Assembly (NCBI RefSeq): GCF_002154225.1
Contig: NZ_MTSE01000002.1
Location: 186,001-250,000 of the forward strand
Direction of reading: 5' to 3'
From: Hymenobacter crusticola
Lineage (GTDB): Bacteria > Bacteroidota > Bacteroidia > Cytophagales > Hymenobacteraceae
Length of the DNA stretch: 64,000 nt
Shown here one piece after another: positions 48,076 to 57,752 of this stretch. How positions within the stretch are numbered: the stretch's first letter is position 1; the number at the start of each line of letters is the position of its first letter. The notes below the pieces were generated by a model. The model ran no database searches and was not told the origin of the DNA. It saw nothing but the letters and a program-made list of their open reading frames with translations. The position numbers were made by a program, and so were the translations under genes.

Positions 48076-49494
48076 ATGATTCGCAGTATTGCTAAAAAAG
48101 AACTCGTGAGCACCCTGCGCGACCGGCGCTTTGTGGTGCTGAGCGTGCTGATGCTAGCCTTGCTCTTGGCCGCCACGCTGGTAGGTCGGGCGAGCTACCG
48201 CACCTTGCAGCGCGAGCGGCAGGTAGCCCAGCAAACCGTCAACGACCAGTTTCACCACCAACCCAACCGCCATCCGCACCGCGTGGCCCACTACGGCTCG
48301 TTTGCATTCCGGCCCAAAGCCGGCCTGAGCTTCCTCGATGCCGGGCTAGATTCGTTCACTGGCACGGCGGTGTTTCTGGAGGCGCACCAACAAAACAGCG
48401 TCAACTTCAGTCAGGCCCAGCAAGCTAGCTCCCTCATCCGATTCGGGGAGCTGACGGTGGCCTTCGTGCTGCAACTCTTGGTGCCGCTGCTCATTATTTT
48501 CTTGTGCTTCAATGCTTTTGCCGAAGAGCGCGAGGCTGGCACCCTGAAGTTGTTGCTCACCCAGGGCGTGTCGTTGCGGCGCATTGCGTGGGGCAAAATA
48601 ACCGGCTACGGCCAAGCCGTGGCGCTGGTGGTAGTGCCGGCGCTGGCGCTGGCGGCGTGGCTGCTTTTGTCGAACGAGTCGTTTGCCAATAGCCCCGACG
48701 CGTGGGCACGCCTAGGGTTGTTTGGGCTGAGCTATGTGGTGTACTTTTTTCTGTGGATAGTGGGCGCGGTGGTGGTGTCGGCGCGGCAACAGCACGCCCG
48801 CACGGCGCTGGTGCTGCTACTCGGGTGCTGGATGCTAGGCGGTATCATTCTGCCCAAAGCCACGGCCAACCTAGGTGCCAACCTGTTCCCAGCTATTACC
48901 AAAGCGGAGCTGGATGCCAAGGTGCACGAAGATGCCCAAAAAGGCATCAACGGCCACGACCCGCAGGATGCCCGCTCTGCCGCGCTGAAGGCCAACCTGC
49001 TGAAGAAATACAAGGTCGATTCGGAGGAAAAGCTGCCCGTGAGCGTGGGTGGCCTGGTGATGGCCGAAAGCGAAGCATATACCGCCAAGGTGTACCAGCA
49101 ACACTTTGCTACCCTTAACCACACCTATGAGCGCCAAAATGCCCTGACGGTTTGGGCGGGGCTGCTGAACCCCTACCAGGCCATTCGGCCCCTGTCGATG
49201 GGGTTGGCGGGTTCTGATTTTGCGCACTACGTGCATTTTCAGCAAGCCGCCGAAGACTACCGCTACCAGCTCGTGCAGCGCCTCAATGCCCTGCAAACTA
49301 GCATGGGCTACGGCGACAAAGAGCGCAAGCTCGACGCTGCTACGTGGCGAGCCATCCCCACATTTGCCTACGAGGCGCCTGTACTCGGGTGGGCGCTCGG
49401 CTACTTGGTGGGGCCGGCGCTGGCGCTGCTGCTGTGGGCGGTAGGGCTAAGCTGGCTAGGTCTGCGGGCAATTGACAAAACAAGCATTGTGTAG
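48076..49494 (+). CDS. ABC transporter permease, DUF3526 type (first)
   Basis: 472 residues. An N-terminal transmembrane helix (RRFVVLSVLMLALLLAATLVG) is followed by a large extracytoplasmic loop and a bundle of helices (VPLLIIFLCFNAFAEEREAG, VALVVVPALALAAWLLL, LVGPALALLLWAVGLSWLGL). This layout matches DUF3526 proteins of Bacteroidota. Begins 3 bases after the ATPase gene; the following permease overlaps or abuts it. Function: probably export or envelope maintenance. Confidence 0.82.
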   Translation: MIRSIAKKELVSTLRDRRFVVLSVLMLALLLAATLVGRASYRTLQRERQVAQQTVNDQFHHQPNRHPHRVAHYGSFAFRPKAGLSFLDAGLDSFTGTAVFLEAHQQNSVNFSQAQQASSLIRFGELTVAFVLQLLVPLLIIFLCFNAFAEEREAGTLKLLLTQGVSLRRIAWGKITGYGQAVALVVVPALALAAWLLLSNESFANSPDAWARLGLFGLSYVVYFFLWIVGAVVVSARQQHARTALVLLLGCWMLGGIILPKATANLGANLFPAITKAELDAKVHEDAQKGINGHDPQDARSAALKANLLKKYKVDSEEKLPVSVGGLVMAESEAYTAKVYQQHFATLNHTYERQNALTVWAGLLNPYQAIRPLSMGLAGSDFAHYVHFQQAAEDYRYQLVQRLNALQTSMGYGDKERKLDAATWRAIPTFAYEAPVLGWALGYLVGPALALLLWAVGLSWLGLRAIDKTSIV

Positions 49495-49498
49495 CGTG

Positions 49499-50881
49499 AT
49501 GAGGACTTTCTGGATTTTAGTACGATACGAGTGGCGGCACTTTCGGGCAGCTAAGGGCTTAGTGCTCCTCACCGGACTGGTGTTGCTGGTGGGCCTCTAC
49601 GGCATCTACTACGGCACCACCGAAATTGAGCGCCAGCGCCAACACCTAGCTACGCTGCCAACCCTGGCGCATCATAACGTGGAGGAGCTGAAGAAGAAAT
49701 TCCCCGGTCCCGCCGACGCCGGCGACATTGGCTACTACCACACCACCTTCGCCGTGCACCACCCCACGGAGTGGGCTAGTCTCGCCCTCGGTCAGCGCGA
49801 CGTGAACCCCTACTATGTGAAGCTGCGCTTGCTCGGTTTGCAAGGGCAGCTTTACGCGTCCGAAAACGTGAACCCCACGAAGGTGCTCAGCGGCAACTTC
49901 GACCTAGCTTTCGTGCTAGTGTACTTGTTTCCGCTCTTGATTATTGCCTTGAGCTTCAACTTACTGTCGAGCGAGAAGGAGCAGGGAATTCTGGTGCTGT
50001 TGCTAGCCCAGCCGGTGCGACCTGGAGTAGTGGTGGCGGCCAAGCTGACGTTGCGGCTGCTGCTCGTGCTCGGGCTAGCCCTCTTGCTCTCGGCGGTGGC
50101 TGTAGCATGGGCGCGGGTGCCGCTGGATGGGCGCGTGGGCGTTTGGGTGGCGCTGGTGGTGCTCTATTGCCTGTTTTGGTTTGGAGTGGTGGCTATCGTC
50201 ACGGCCTTGCAGCGCAACTCGGCCTTCAATGCAGTGGCGTTGGTGGGCGCGTGGCTCGTGCTGGTTGTGCTGCTGCCGGGCTTGCTGAATGTGTATGTGG
50301 ATGCAACCCGGCCCGTGCCGCAGGGCTTGGAACTGACGATCAAGCAACGCGAGGAAATCCACGGCGGTTGGGACAAACCCAAAAGCGAAACCATGAACCG
50401 CTTCTTTGCCCTGTACCCGCAGTGGCGCGACACGGCTACCATCCGGGAGCGGTTTGTGTGGCGCTGGTACTATGCCTTCCAGCACCTCGGCGACGAGTCG
50501 GTGCGGCCGCTGGTGGCAGCGTACACCGATGGCTTGCGCCAGCGCTTTGCCTTGGTCGAGCGCCTTGCCTGGGTGTCGCCGGCTGTTAATGCGCAAGTGA
50601 GTCTGGCTGCCTTAGCCGGCACCGACCTGCCCACGCACCTCGCTTTCCAGCAAAGCGCCACCCGCTACCACGACGCGCTGCGGGCCTTTTACTACCCGTA
50701 CCTGTTCCGCAAAGTCGCTTTCACCCACGACGACTACGCCAAGGAGCCGACGCACACCTTCACCAGTACCTCGGAGCTAGGTACGGCTACCAGCGGACTG
50801 TGGAAGCTGCTGGTGAGCGTGGGCGTGGTGTGGGCTACCGGGCTGCTGCTGTTGCAAGTGCGGCCACTCAACCCGCGGTAA
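49499..50881 (+). CDS. ABC transporter permease, DUF3526 type (second)
   Basis: 460 residues from the ATG at 49499, four bases after the first permease ends. It shares the same topology: an N-terminal span (LVLLTGLVLLVGLYGIYYG), a long loop, then SFNLLSSEKEQGILVLLLAQ and several helices. The two permeases presumably form the heterodimer that works with the upstream ATPase. Similarity between them suggests an old duplication. Confidence 0.82.
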   Translation: MRTFWILVRYEWRHFRAAKGLVLLTGLVLLVGLYGIYYGTTEIERQRQHLATLPTLAHHNVEELKKKFPGPADAGDIGYYHTTFAVHHPTEWASLALGQRDVNPYYVKLRLLGLQGQLYASENVNPTKVLSGNFDLAFVLVYLFPLLIIALSFNLLSSEKEQGILVLLLAQPVRPGVVVAAKLTLRLLLVLGLALLLSAVAVAWARVPLDGRVGVWVALVVLYCLFWFGVVAIVTALQRNSAFNAVALVGAWLVLVVLLPGLLNVYVDATRPVPQGLELTIKQREEIHGGWDKPKSETMNRFFALYPQWRDTATIRERFVWRWYYAFQHLGDESVRPLVAAYTDGLRQRFALVERLAWVSPAVNAQVSLAALAGTDLPTHLAFQQSATRYHDALRAFYYPYLFRKVAFTHDDYAKEPTHTFTSTSELGTATSGLWKLLVSVGVVWATGLLLLQVRPLNPR

Positions 50882-50966
50882 CAAGGCTGACGCCTGCCGG
50901 TCCGACGCCACAGTCACTGAATGGGCGGGCAACTCATAGATTCAGTTAAAATTATAATTCTTCTTG

Positions 50967-52037
50967 ATGACATTCCGCGTTCTTTCCCTTTTCCTGTTTG
51001 CTACAGTGGCGCTGCAAAACCTAGCTAGCGCCGCCGTGAAGCCTTTTGTTTTTCAAAATCAAACCATTAAAGCCGGCACCAAACGCTCGTTTCTACTGCC
51101 CGTGGTGGCGGGGCAGGATAGCGCCGTAATACCGGTGACGGTGTTTCACGGGGCAAAGCCGGGGCCGGTGCTGGGCATTACAGCGGGCGTGCACGGCTAC
51201 GAATATCCGCCCATCTTAGCGGCCCAGCAATTTGCCCGCTCCCTGAACCCGGCCCAACTCAGTGGCACCATACTGCTAGTGCACCTAGCCAACGTGCCAG
51301 GATTCCTAGGCCGCCGCACGGATGTTAACCCGCTGGATAATAAGAACCTGAACCGGGTATTTCCAGGCAAGGCCGATGGCACCATCACGGAGCGGATGGC
51401 CTGGCTTTTAGGGAATGACATCATCGGCCGTTGCAACTATTTCATTGATGCCCACGCCGGCGACGCCCCCGAAGACCTACGCCCGTACGCGGGCTACTAT
51501 AACCACCTCGATACGCCCGAACTGTCCGAAAAGGGCCGGCAGATGGCCGTGGCGCTAGGCTTTCCGTACGTGGTGCAGTTCGACAACACGCCCACGCTGA
51601 AAAGCGAAGCGAGTATCTACTGCTCCCGCGAGGCTATCAAGCGCGGCATTCCGGCCGCTGATATTGAGTGCGGGCGTCTGGGGATGCCCGAGGCCGAAAA
51701 CGTAGCCCTGATTCAGCAGGCCCTGTATCGGCTACTGGACTACTTGGATATGCAAAAAATGCCGTCAGCTATGGCGCCCAATCAGCCTTTCATCATCGCG
51801 CAACGTACCTCCGTTAGCAGCAAGCACACGGGCTTTTTCTACCCGCAGGTGAAGGCTGGCGAGTTCATCCACAAGGGCCGCAAGCTAGGGTACGTAACGG
51901 ACCTCTTCGGCAACCCCCTCGCCGACGTGTTGGCTCCCGTGAATGGCGTGGTGCTGTATATGACCGCTACGCCGCCCATCAACAAGGGCGATGAGTTGTT
52001 CAGCATCGGTCACATCCCGGTGGCCGCGCAGCCGTGA
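50967..52037 (+). CDS. Exported M14-type succinylglutamate desuccinylase/aspartoacylase-like protein
   Basis: 356 residues from the ATG at 50967. The signal peptide (LSLFLFATVALQNLASAA) indicates export. Zinc ligands are visible: His and Glu in TAGVHGYEYPPILAAQ and His in IDAHAGDAPEDLRPY; a Glu in AADIECGRLGMPEAEN fits the catalytic position. AstE/AspA enzymes cleave N-acyl amino acids in the cytoplasm, so an exported member next to a siderophore receptor is notable. Probable role: trimming an acyl-amino-acid or peptide ligand in the periplasm (inference). Confidence 0.8.
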   Translation: MTFRVLSLFLFATVALQNLASAAVKPFVFQNQTIKAGTKRSFLLPVVAGQDSAVIPVTVFHGAKPGPVLGITAGVHGYEYPPILAAQQFARSLNPAQLSGTILLVHLANVPGFLGRRTDVNPLDNKNLNRVFPGKADGTITERMAWLLGNDIIGRCNYFIDAHAGDAPEDLRPYAGYYNHLDTPELSEKGRQMAVALGFPYVVQFDNTPTLKSEASIYCSREAIKRGIPAADIECGRLGMPEAENVALIQQALYRLLDYLDMQKMPSAMAPNQPFIIAQRTSVSSKHTGFFYPQVKAGEFIHKGRKLGYVTDLFGNPLADVLAPVNGVVLYMTATPPINKGDELFSIGHIPVAAQP

Positions 52038-52109
52038 GGCGCCAACGCGTGGTAGCCTAGCTAGGAGCGGCAGCCGTGTATCTTTAGCAAAAACTTGCTC
52101 TTTACTGCT

Positions 52110-53945
52110 GTGCCTGCCACCGACTTTCGCCCGCTCTCCATACCGCCTGCCGATGTATTTCAGGAAAACCAAACCGTGCACGCCGCCCGTGAGCAGCACT
52201 ACGCGGGCCGGCACCGCATCATAGCGTGGCTGCGCGTGGTGGCCTTTGGGTTGAGTGCCTTTGGGGTTTACTACTTATTCAGCCTCGGCCAACTGCAAGC
52301 GGCGTTCGGGCTGGTGTTTGTGGCGTACTTGGTGTTTTTGCTGCTGGTGCGTTGGCACAACAATGTAGGCTACTGGCGCGAACACCACCGCCTCCTGGGT
52401 GAGCTGAACCGCGACGAAACGGCCCGGCTGCAAGGCAAGCTCGCGGCCTTCGACCCCGGCTTGCGCTACCTAGAAGCCACGCACCCCTACGCCGCCGACC
52501 TCGATGTCTTCGGGGCGCACTCGTTGTTTCAACTCCTGAACCGGGCCACGTCGCGGCTAGGGCGCGATTGGTTGGCGGGGTGGTTGCTAGCGCCCGCCCC
52601 CGCTACGGCCGTGCGCGAGCGGCAAGCAGCCGTGGCCGAGCTAGTACCCGACCTAGCGTGGCAGCAAGAGTGGCAGGCCCGCGCCCGCCACTTTCCGCGC
52701 CAAGAAGCCGACCCGCGCCAGTTCACCACGTGGCTCCGCCAACCCGATTTTTTCGCGGGCAAAGGCTGGTTGAAAGCCCTGTTGTTTGTGCTGCCGCCTT
52801 TGGCCGTAACGAGCGTTGTGTTGTGGCTCACCGGCAACGGCGCCGCGCCGCTGCTCGTGGCGGTGCTTGTGCTAGGTGCCCTGAACGCGCGATTCCAAAA
52901 GGAGAGAGGGGAGTACTTTCAGCAGAGCATGGCCATGCGCGACGCGCTGCGGGCCTACCACGATCAGCTAGCTTTGTTTGAGACGCGCACTTGGCAGGCG
53001 CCGTTGCTCACGCGCTTGCTCCGCGGCTTGCACGCGTCCGAGAACGGCGCGCCGGCTTCCCAACTCATCGGGCAACTGTCGCGTATTGCGGGGTTGTTTT
53101 CGATGCGTGAAAGTCCAGCTATTGCAGTATTAGCCAATAATTTACTGCTGTGGGACTTTTTCTGCATGTGGCGGCTAGAAGGCTGGAAGCAACGCCTCGG
53201 CGGAAAGCTTGATGCCATGCTGGAAATAGGAGCCGAGCTAGAGGCGCTGGTGAGTTTGGCCGGCTTCCAGTTTGCCAACCCTAGCTACGCCGTGCCCGAA
53301 ATCAGTATGGCGGCGCTAGAGTTTACCGCCGAGGGGCTAGGGCACCCGCTCATCTTCGCTACCGAACGCATCCGCAACGACTTCAGCACGGTGGGCGCGG
53401 GTCAGACTGGCGTCGTGACGGGCTCTAATATGTCGGGCAAAAGCACCTTTCTGCGCTCAGTGGGGCTGAACATGGTGCTAGCCTTAGCCGGTGGCGCGGT
53501 GTGCGCCGACAAGCTGCGCGTGAGTCCGGCCCAGGTGTACACCGCCATGCGCACCCAAGACAACCTAGCCGAAAGTACCTCGTCGTTCTACGCCGAGCTG
53601 AAGCGCCTGCGCCTGCTGCTGGAACTTTCGGCCACGGGCGAGCCGGTTTTCTACCTGCTCGACGAAATCTTAAAAGGCACGAACTCCGGCGACCGACACC
53701 GGGGCGCCCGCGCCCTGGTGCACCAGTTGCACCGCCGCAATGCCAGCGGCCTCGTCAGTACCCACGACTTAGAGCTGGCCGACCTTGCCGACGAGCTGCC
53801 CGGTGCCGCGGTAAACTACAGCTTCAACAGCACCATTGAAGGCGACCAAATCTTGTTCGACTACCACCTCACGCCTGGCGTGTGCCGCAGCTTCAACGCC
53901 AGCAAACTCATGCAGCTGATGGGCATTGATCTAGATAATAGCTAG
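52110..53945 (+). CDS. MutS-family ATPase with membrane-spanning N-terminus
   Basis: About 611 residues from the GTG at 52110; a TTG at 52095 is also possible. Two hydrophobic spans near residues 40-75 (FGLSAFGVYYLFSLG, AFGLVFVAYLVFLLLV) and a further pair near 225-265 anchor it. The C-terminal half holds the MutS ATPase: Walker A VVTGSNMSGKSTFLRSVGLN, Walker B and Q-loop region VFYLLDEILKGTNSGDR, then STHDLELADLAD. It lacks the mismatch-recognition domains, so it is not a classical MutS. Function unknown; typical of a Bacteroidota group. Confidence 0.82.
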   Translation: MPATDFRPLSIPPADVFQENQTVHAAREQHYAGRHRIIAWLRVVAFGLSAFGVYYLFSLGQLQAAFGLVFVAYLVFLLLVRWHNNVGYWREHHRLLGELNRDETARLQGKLAAFDPGLRYLEATHPYAADLDVFGAHSLFQLLNRATSRLGRDWLAGWLLAPAPATAVRERQAAVAELVPDLAWQQEWQARARHFPRQEADPRQFTTWLRQPDFFAGKGWLKALLFVLPPLAVTSVVLWLTGNGAAPLLVAVLVLGALNARFQKERGEYFQQSMAMRDALRAYHDQLALFETRTWQAPLLTRLLRGLHASENGAPASQLIGQLSRIAGLFSMRESPAIAVLANNLLLWDFFCMWRLEGWKQRLGGKLDAMLEIGAELEALVSLAGFQFANPSYAVPEISMAALEFTAEGLGHPLIFATERIRNDFSTVGAGQTGVVTGSNMSGKSTFLRSVGLNMVLALAGGAVCADKLRVSPAQVYTAMRTQDNLAESTSSFYAELKRLRLLLELSATGEPVFYLLDEILKGTNSGDRHRGARALVHQLHRRNASGLVSTHDLELADLADELPGAAVNYSFNSTIEGDQILFDYHLTPGVCRSFNASKLMQLMGIDLDNS

Positions 53946-54057
53946 GATACCTCCAATTTTAATTTGCTCTTAATGTCAGGGTATTACCTTACCGTCGTAT
54001 AGCCGTAGCGGCAATGCGGGAGCGCTGTTGCTCCGCGACTGAGTTGTATTCTTTCTT

Positions 54058-55026
54058 ATGTACGTTCGTAATAATCTGCGCCCACGCGTCATCTGGCGAT
54101 TGACCTGGCGCAGTGTGGTCGTGTATACTATCTATTCCACGGTAGTCTGCTATCTGTATGGGCCTTTGGGCTTGCATTCGCTGGATATTCCGTGGCAGCC
54201 CGTTGGTACCCTAGGTACGGCTGTGGCGTTTTACATTGGCTTCAAAAACAACGGTTCCTACGACCGTTTTTGGGAAGGTCGTAAGCTGTGGGGCGGTATT
54301 GTAAACTACAGCCGCTCGTGGGCGATGCAGGCCCTGGAGTTCGTGACCTCCGTGGTAGATGCCCCCGACGTGCAGGCGCAGCCTGCCTCCGCCAATGAAC
54401 TAACGGAGCGACATCGAACCCTGGTATTTCGGCACGTGGCGTGGGTGAATGCCGTGCGCCTGCACCTGCGCCGTCAGCCCGAGCTGTGGGATACCGATGT
54501 GGCCCCTTTTCTAAAGCCCGAAGAGTCGGAGCGCATGCGCCACTACCGTAACCCCCCGGCACAAATGCTACGGCAGCAGGCCGCCGATCTGCGCATTCTG
54601 CGGGAAGAGCGCGGCTTGCTCAACGACTTCCAGCACGTGCAAATGGTTGACACGATCCGGGAGTTTAACAACCTGCAAGGTGCCTGCGAACGAATCAAAA
54701 ACACACCTTTCCCGCGCCAATACGCTTTCTTTAGCTACTTGTTCGTGCAGATATTCTCCTTGCTACTTCCTGTGGGGCTGATTGGAGAATTTGAGAAAAT
54801 GGGGCCGGGTCACTTCTGGCTCACCGTTCCTTTCGCGGTGCTGGTAGCGTGGGTGTTCAACACCATCGAGGCAGTGGGGCACTTCAGCGAAAACCCATTT
54901 GAAAACGAGATGAACGACGTGCCCATGACGGCCATTTGCCGCAGCATAGAGATTGACTTGCGGGAAATGATGGGCGAAACGAAGGTGCCGCCAGCACTTG
55001 CCCCCGTCGACGATATCTTGTACTAA
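54058..55026 (+). CDS. Bestrophin-family ion channel
   Basis: 322 residues. N-terminal RPRVIWRLTWRSVVVYTIYS is typical, followed by several membrane helices; DRFWEGRKLWGGIVNYSRSW and the acidic FSENPFENEMNDVPMTAICR are the hallmarks of bestrophins (the latter resembles the eukaryotic calcium clasp region). Bacterial members form pentameric anion or cation channels. Stand-alone gene. Confidence 0.9.
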   Translation: MYVRNNLRPRVIWRLTWRSVVVYTIYSTVVCYLYGPLGLHSLDIPWQPVGTLGTAVAFYIGFKNNGSYDRFWEGRKLWGGIVNYSRSWAMQALEFVTSVVDAPDVQAQPASANELTERHRTLVFRHVAWVNAVRLHLRRQPELWDTDVAPFLKPEESERMRHYRNPPAQMLRQQAADLRILREERGLLNDFQHVQMVDTIREFNNLQGACERIKNTPFPRQYAFFSYLFVQIFSLLLPVGLIGEFEKMGPGHFWLTVPFAVLVAWVFNTIEAVGHFSENPFENEMNDVPMTAICRSIEIDLREMMGETKVPPALAPVDDILY

Positions 55027-55047
55027 CTCACAAAGTTTTCGTAGCAA

Positions 55048-55084
55048 CCCTAGCTTCTCTTTCGACCTAAAAGAAAAGCTAGGG
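55048..55084 (+). terminator. Hairpin after the bestrophin gene
   Basis: CCCTAGCTTCTCTTT at 55048-55062 pairs with AAAGAAAAGCTAGGG at 55070-55084 (one mismatch). No T run follows, so it may be a weak terminator or a processing site. Confidence 0.5.
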
Positions 55085-55174
55085 GCTACTGACGGGAAGA
55101 ACAAGCGGAGAAATTATCCGCTCGAAATCTGCTCGTTTGGTCGTAATAAGTTAGCCGATGCCGCTTCCCCTGAA

Positions 55175-55205
55175 AAGCTGCCCTTCGCAAGGGGTGGCTT
55201 TTTTT
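55175..55205 (+). terminator. Second terminator, isolated in the intergenic region
   Basis: AAGCTGCCCTT pairs with AAGGGGTGGCTT (G-T wobbles, one bulge) around CGC, followed by T7. Together with the hairpin at 55048-55084 it may form a tandem terminator for the bestrophin gene. The remaining part of 55027-55541 shows no gene. Confidence 0.7.
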
Positions 55206-55541
55206 ATGTTGCATAAGCTAGGTTGCTGAGCGGGTTACTTATTTACTGAGCGCGCTATTAAGCATAAGCTGCCGGTGCCTATTGTCCTTTCGGTTTGCTT
55301 CTTGCCTAGAGGAAAGCGGCTCACGCAAGCAGCCCGCGTTTCTCGCAAACCTAGGTCCTGCGAGTGGTTCGTGCTACCGGCAGCGAACGTAGCCAGGTGC
55401 CTGCTAGCCCAAAATAATCAAGTCGGCTTGCCAAACGGTCAACCATTTTCCGTATAGCAGCTGTTCATACTTTGACTATGGCTAGGACAAGTGAGTCGCA
55501 CCAATGGTCTAATGGGCGCCACCCGGCTGCCAACTGCTCCG

Positions 55542-57752
55542 ATGAATTCGCAAACTCGTAACATCCAGTATTTTCTTTTCAGCCAAGACTTCTCCGATGG
55601 CGTGCGCATTACGCTGGCTGCGTTGCTGCCGGCTCTGCTGTTTGGGCAACTAGGCGAGCTTACCACTGGGATTACACTTTCCACCGGGGCCGTCTGCATT
55701 AGTATGATCGATACGCCGGGCCCGGTAGTGCACAAGCGCAACGGAATGCTCTACGGCAACCTCGTCATTTTTCTGGTGGCGTTGCTTACAGGGTTTGCGC
55801 GCTTTAGCGACTGGACCCTAGGTCTGGAAGTGCTGGCGCTCAGCTTCCTCATGACCATGCTCAGCGTGTACGGCAACCGGGCTGCTTCGCTCGGGTCGGC
55901 GGCGCTCCTCGTCATGATTTTGAACATGGAACAGCCCCTGACGCCCGGCGAAGTTCTCCTGCACAGTGGGCTCATCTTGGCGGGGGGCGTGTGGTACATG
56001 GCGCTGGGATTGGTACTGTTTCGGGTGCTGCCGTACCGGCCGGCCCAGCAAGCTCTTGGGGAGTGCATCCATGCTATTGCCAATTACCTCAAGCTCAAAG
56101 CAGCTTTTTACCGCATCCGCACCGACCTCGACGACGACTACCGTAAGCTCGTAGCACAGCAAGTAGTTGTTAGTGAGAAGCAAGATGCTGTGCGGGAGCT
56201 CCTGTTTAAAACGCGCCAAATTGTAAAAGAATCGAATGCCACGAGCCGCCGCCTGCTGCTCACGTTCGTCGACGTGATGGACTTGTATGAGCATATCACG
56301 GCCACCTATTACGACTACGAAGCCATCCGGACGCAATTTGGCCACACCGGCATCTTGGAGGAAATAGCTAGCCTCATCGACCTAATTGCCGCCGAGTTGG
56401 ACAACATTGGTTTCGCCATTCAGGCCAATCACTCGTTTCGTAGCCGCAGCAATTTTCCTCAGCGCCTCGAGCACCTGAAGAGCCGCATCGATGCAGTAGG
56501 GGAGCAGGAGCAAGGAACCAGCAACCTGGTCCTGAAAAAGCTACTGGTGAACCTGCGCAACCTCACCCAGCGCCTCACCGATGTGTTGAACTACTTCAAC
56601 GCCCAGTCAGACACGATACCCACCCGCCACACGGAGGTAGAGTACATGCGCTTCGTGTCGCACCAAGATTACGACCTGAAAGTGCTGCGCGACAACCTGA
56701 CGTTCAACTCGTCGGTTTTTCGGCACTCCGTGCGCCTGATGCTGGCCAGCGGTATTGCTTTTCTAACGGCCAAGCTGCTGTTTTCCGGCGACCACAGCTA
56801 CTGGATTGTGATGACCACGGTGTACATGCTCAAGCCTGCCTTCAGCTTCACCAAAGAACGTAATTATCAGCGCATTGTGGGTACGCTCAGTGGCGGTGCC
56901 ATCGCCGGTGTATTCTTGTTGCTCACCGACGATAAAGACCTCCACTTTGTGGTCATGCTGATCTTTATGGTGCTGTCGTACAGCTTCCAACGGCGCAGCT
57001 ATGTGGTGTACGTCACCCTTATGACGCCTTTCATCCTGATTATGCTCAGCTTCCTAGGTATGAACTACCTAGATATTGCCGAGGAGCGTATCAAGGATAC
57101 GGTCATCGGCTGTATTATCGCTTTCTCGGCTGGCTACCTGCTGTTTCCCAACTGGGAGTTTGAGCAGCTTAATGATTACATGCGCGACGTGCTGAAGGCC
57201 AACGTTAGCTACTTGCACAAGCTAGCGGAGAGCCTAGCCGGCAAGCCCGTGGCCTTGACGGAGTACAAGCTCGTGCGCAAAGACGTGTTTGTGAGTTCGG
57301 CTAACCTCGCTGCAGCGTTCCAGCGGATGCTTTCGGAGCCCAAAAGTAAGCAGCGCAGCAGCGAGGATGTACATCAGTTTGTGGTACTTAACCACATCCT
57401 GACGTCCAACATTGCGACGCTCACCTCGAGCCTGATGGCCAAGGAACCGAGCGAGCAGCCCGTAGACGGGGTGCGAGCGGTAAGACGGGCCTTATCCTTT
57501 CTGAACGCAAGCTTGAAAAAGCTAGATCCCACTAGCGTGCCAGCTGAGCCGAACATGGGCGAAATCACTCCCTACTCCGAAGCGACCGGACGGCGCAAAG
57601 CTGCCCTCACCTCCGATGAACGGCAGTTGCTTGAGCAGCTAGACTTCATCCAGAAAGTAAGCAGCGATATCGGACGAGTGACGGACGCTATGCTGGAAGT
57701 GCCCACCAAACCGAAGCGGCTACAAGCCGTGGTCGATAGCGAACTGCACTAA
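55542..57752 (+). CDS. FUSC-family membrane protein (YccS/YhfK type)
   Basis: 736 residues from the ATG at 55542 (MNSQTRNIQYFLFSQDFSDG); GTG at 55491 and ATG at 55512 are alternative starts. It has two membrane bundles of the fusaric-acid-resistance/aromatic-acid-exporter type: residues ~10-180 (LPALLFGQLGELTTGITLST and following) and ~420-560 (SYWIVMTTVYMLKPAFSFTK, the FUSC motif region), with cytoplasmic helical domains. Substrate unknown. The 3' end overlaps the convergent regulator gene by 33 bases. Confidence 0.85.
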   Translation: MNSQTRNIQYFLFSQDFSDGVRITLAALLPALLFGQLGELTTGITLSTGAVCISMIDTPGPVVHKRNGMLYGNLVIFLVALLTGFARFSDWTLGLEVLALSFLMTMLSVYGNRAASLGSAALLVMILNMEQPLTPGEVLLHSGLILAGGVWYMALGLVLFRVLPYRPAQQALGECIHAIANYLKLKAAFYRIRTDLDDDYRKLVAQQVVVSEKQDAVRELLFKTRQIVKESNATSRRLLLTFVDVMDLYEHITATYYDYEAIRTQFGHTGILEEIASLIDLIAAELDNIGFAIQANHSFRSRSNFPQRLEHLKSRIDAVGEQEQGTSNLVLKKLLVNLRNLTQRLTDVLNYFNAQSDTIPTRHTEVEYMRFVSHQDYDLKVLRDNLTFNSSVFRHSVRLMLASGIAFLTAKLLFSGDHSYWIVMTTVYMLKPAFSFTKERNYQRIVGTLSGGAIAGVFLLLTDDKDLHFVVMLIFMVLSYSFQRRSYVVYVTLMTPFILIMLSFLGMNYLDIAEERIKDTVIGCIIAFSAGYLLFPNWEFEQLNDYMRDVLKANVSYLHKLAESLAGKPVALTEYKLVRKDVFVSSANLAAAFQRMLSEPKSKQRSSEDVHQFVVLNHILTSNIATLTSSLMAKEPSEQPVDGVRAVRRALSFLNASLKKLDPTSVPAEPNMGEITPYSEATGRRKAALTSDERQLLEQLDFIQKVSSDIGRVTDAMLEVPTKPKRLQAVVDSELH

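Noticed and set aside
52568..52981. Arg/Ala-rich 137-residue frame inside the MutS-like gene
   Set aside because: Typical high-GC shadow frame overlapping a clear coding region.
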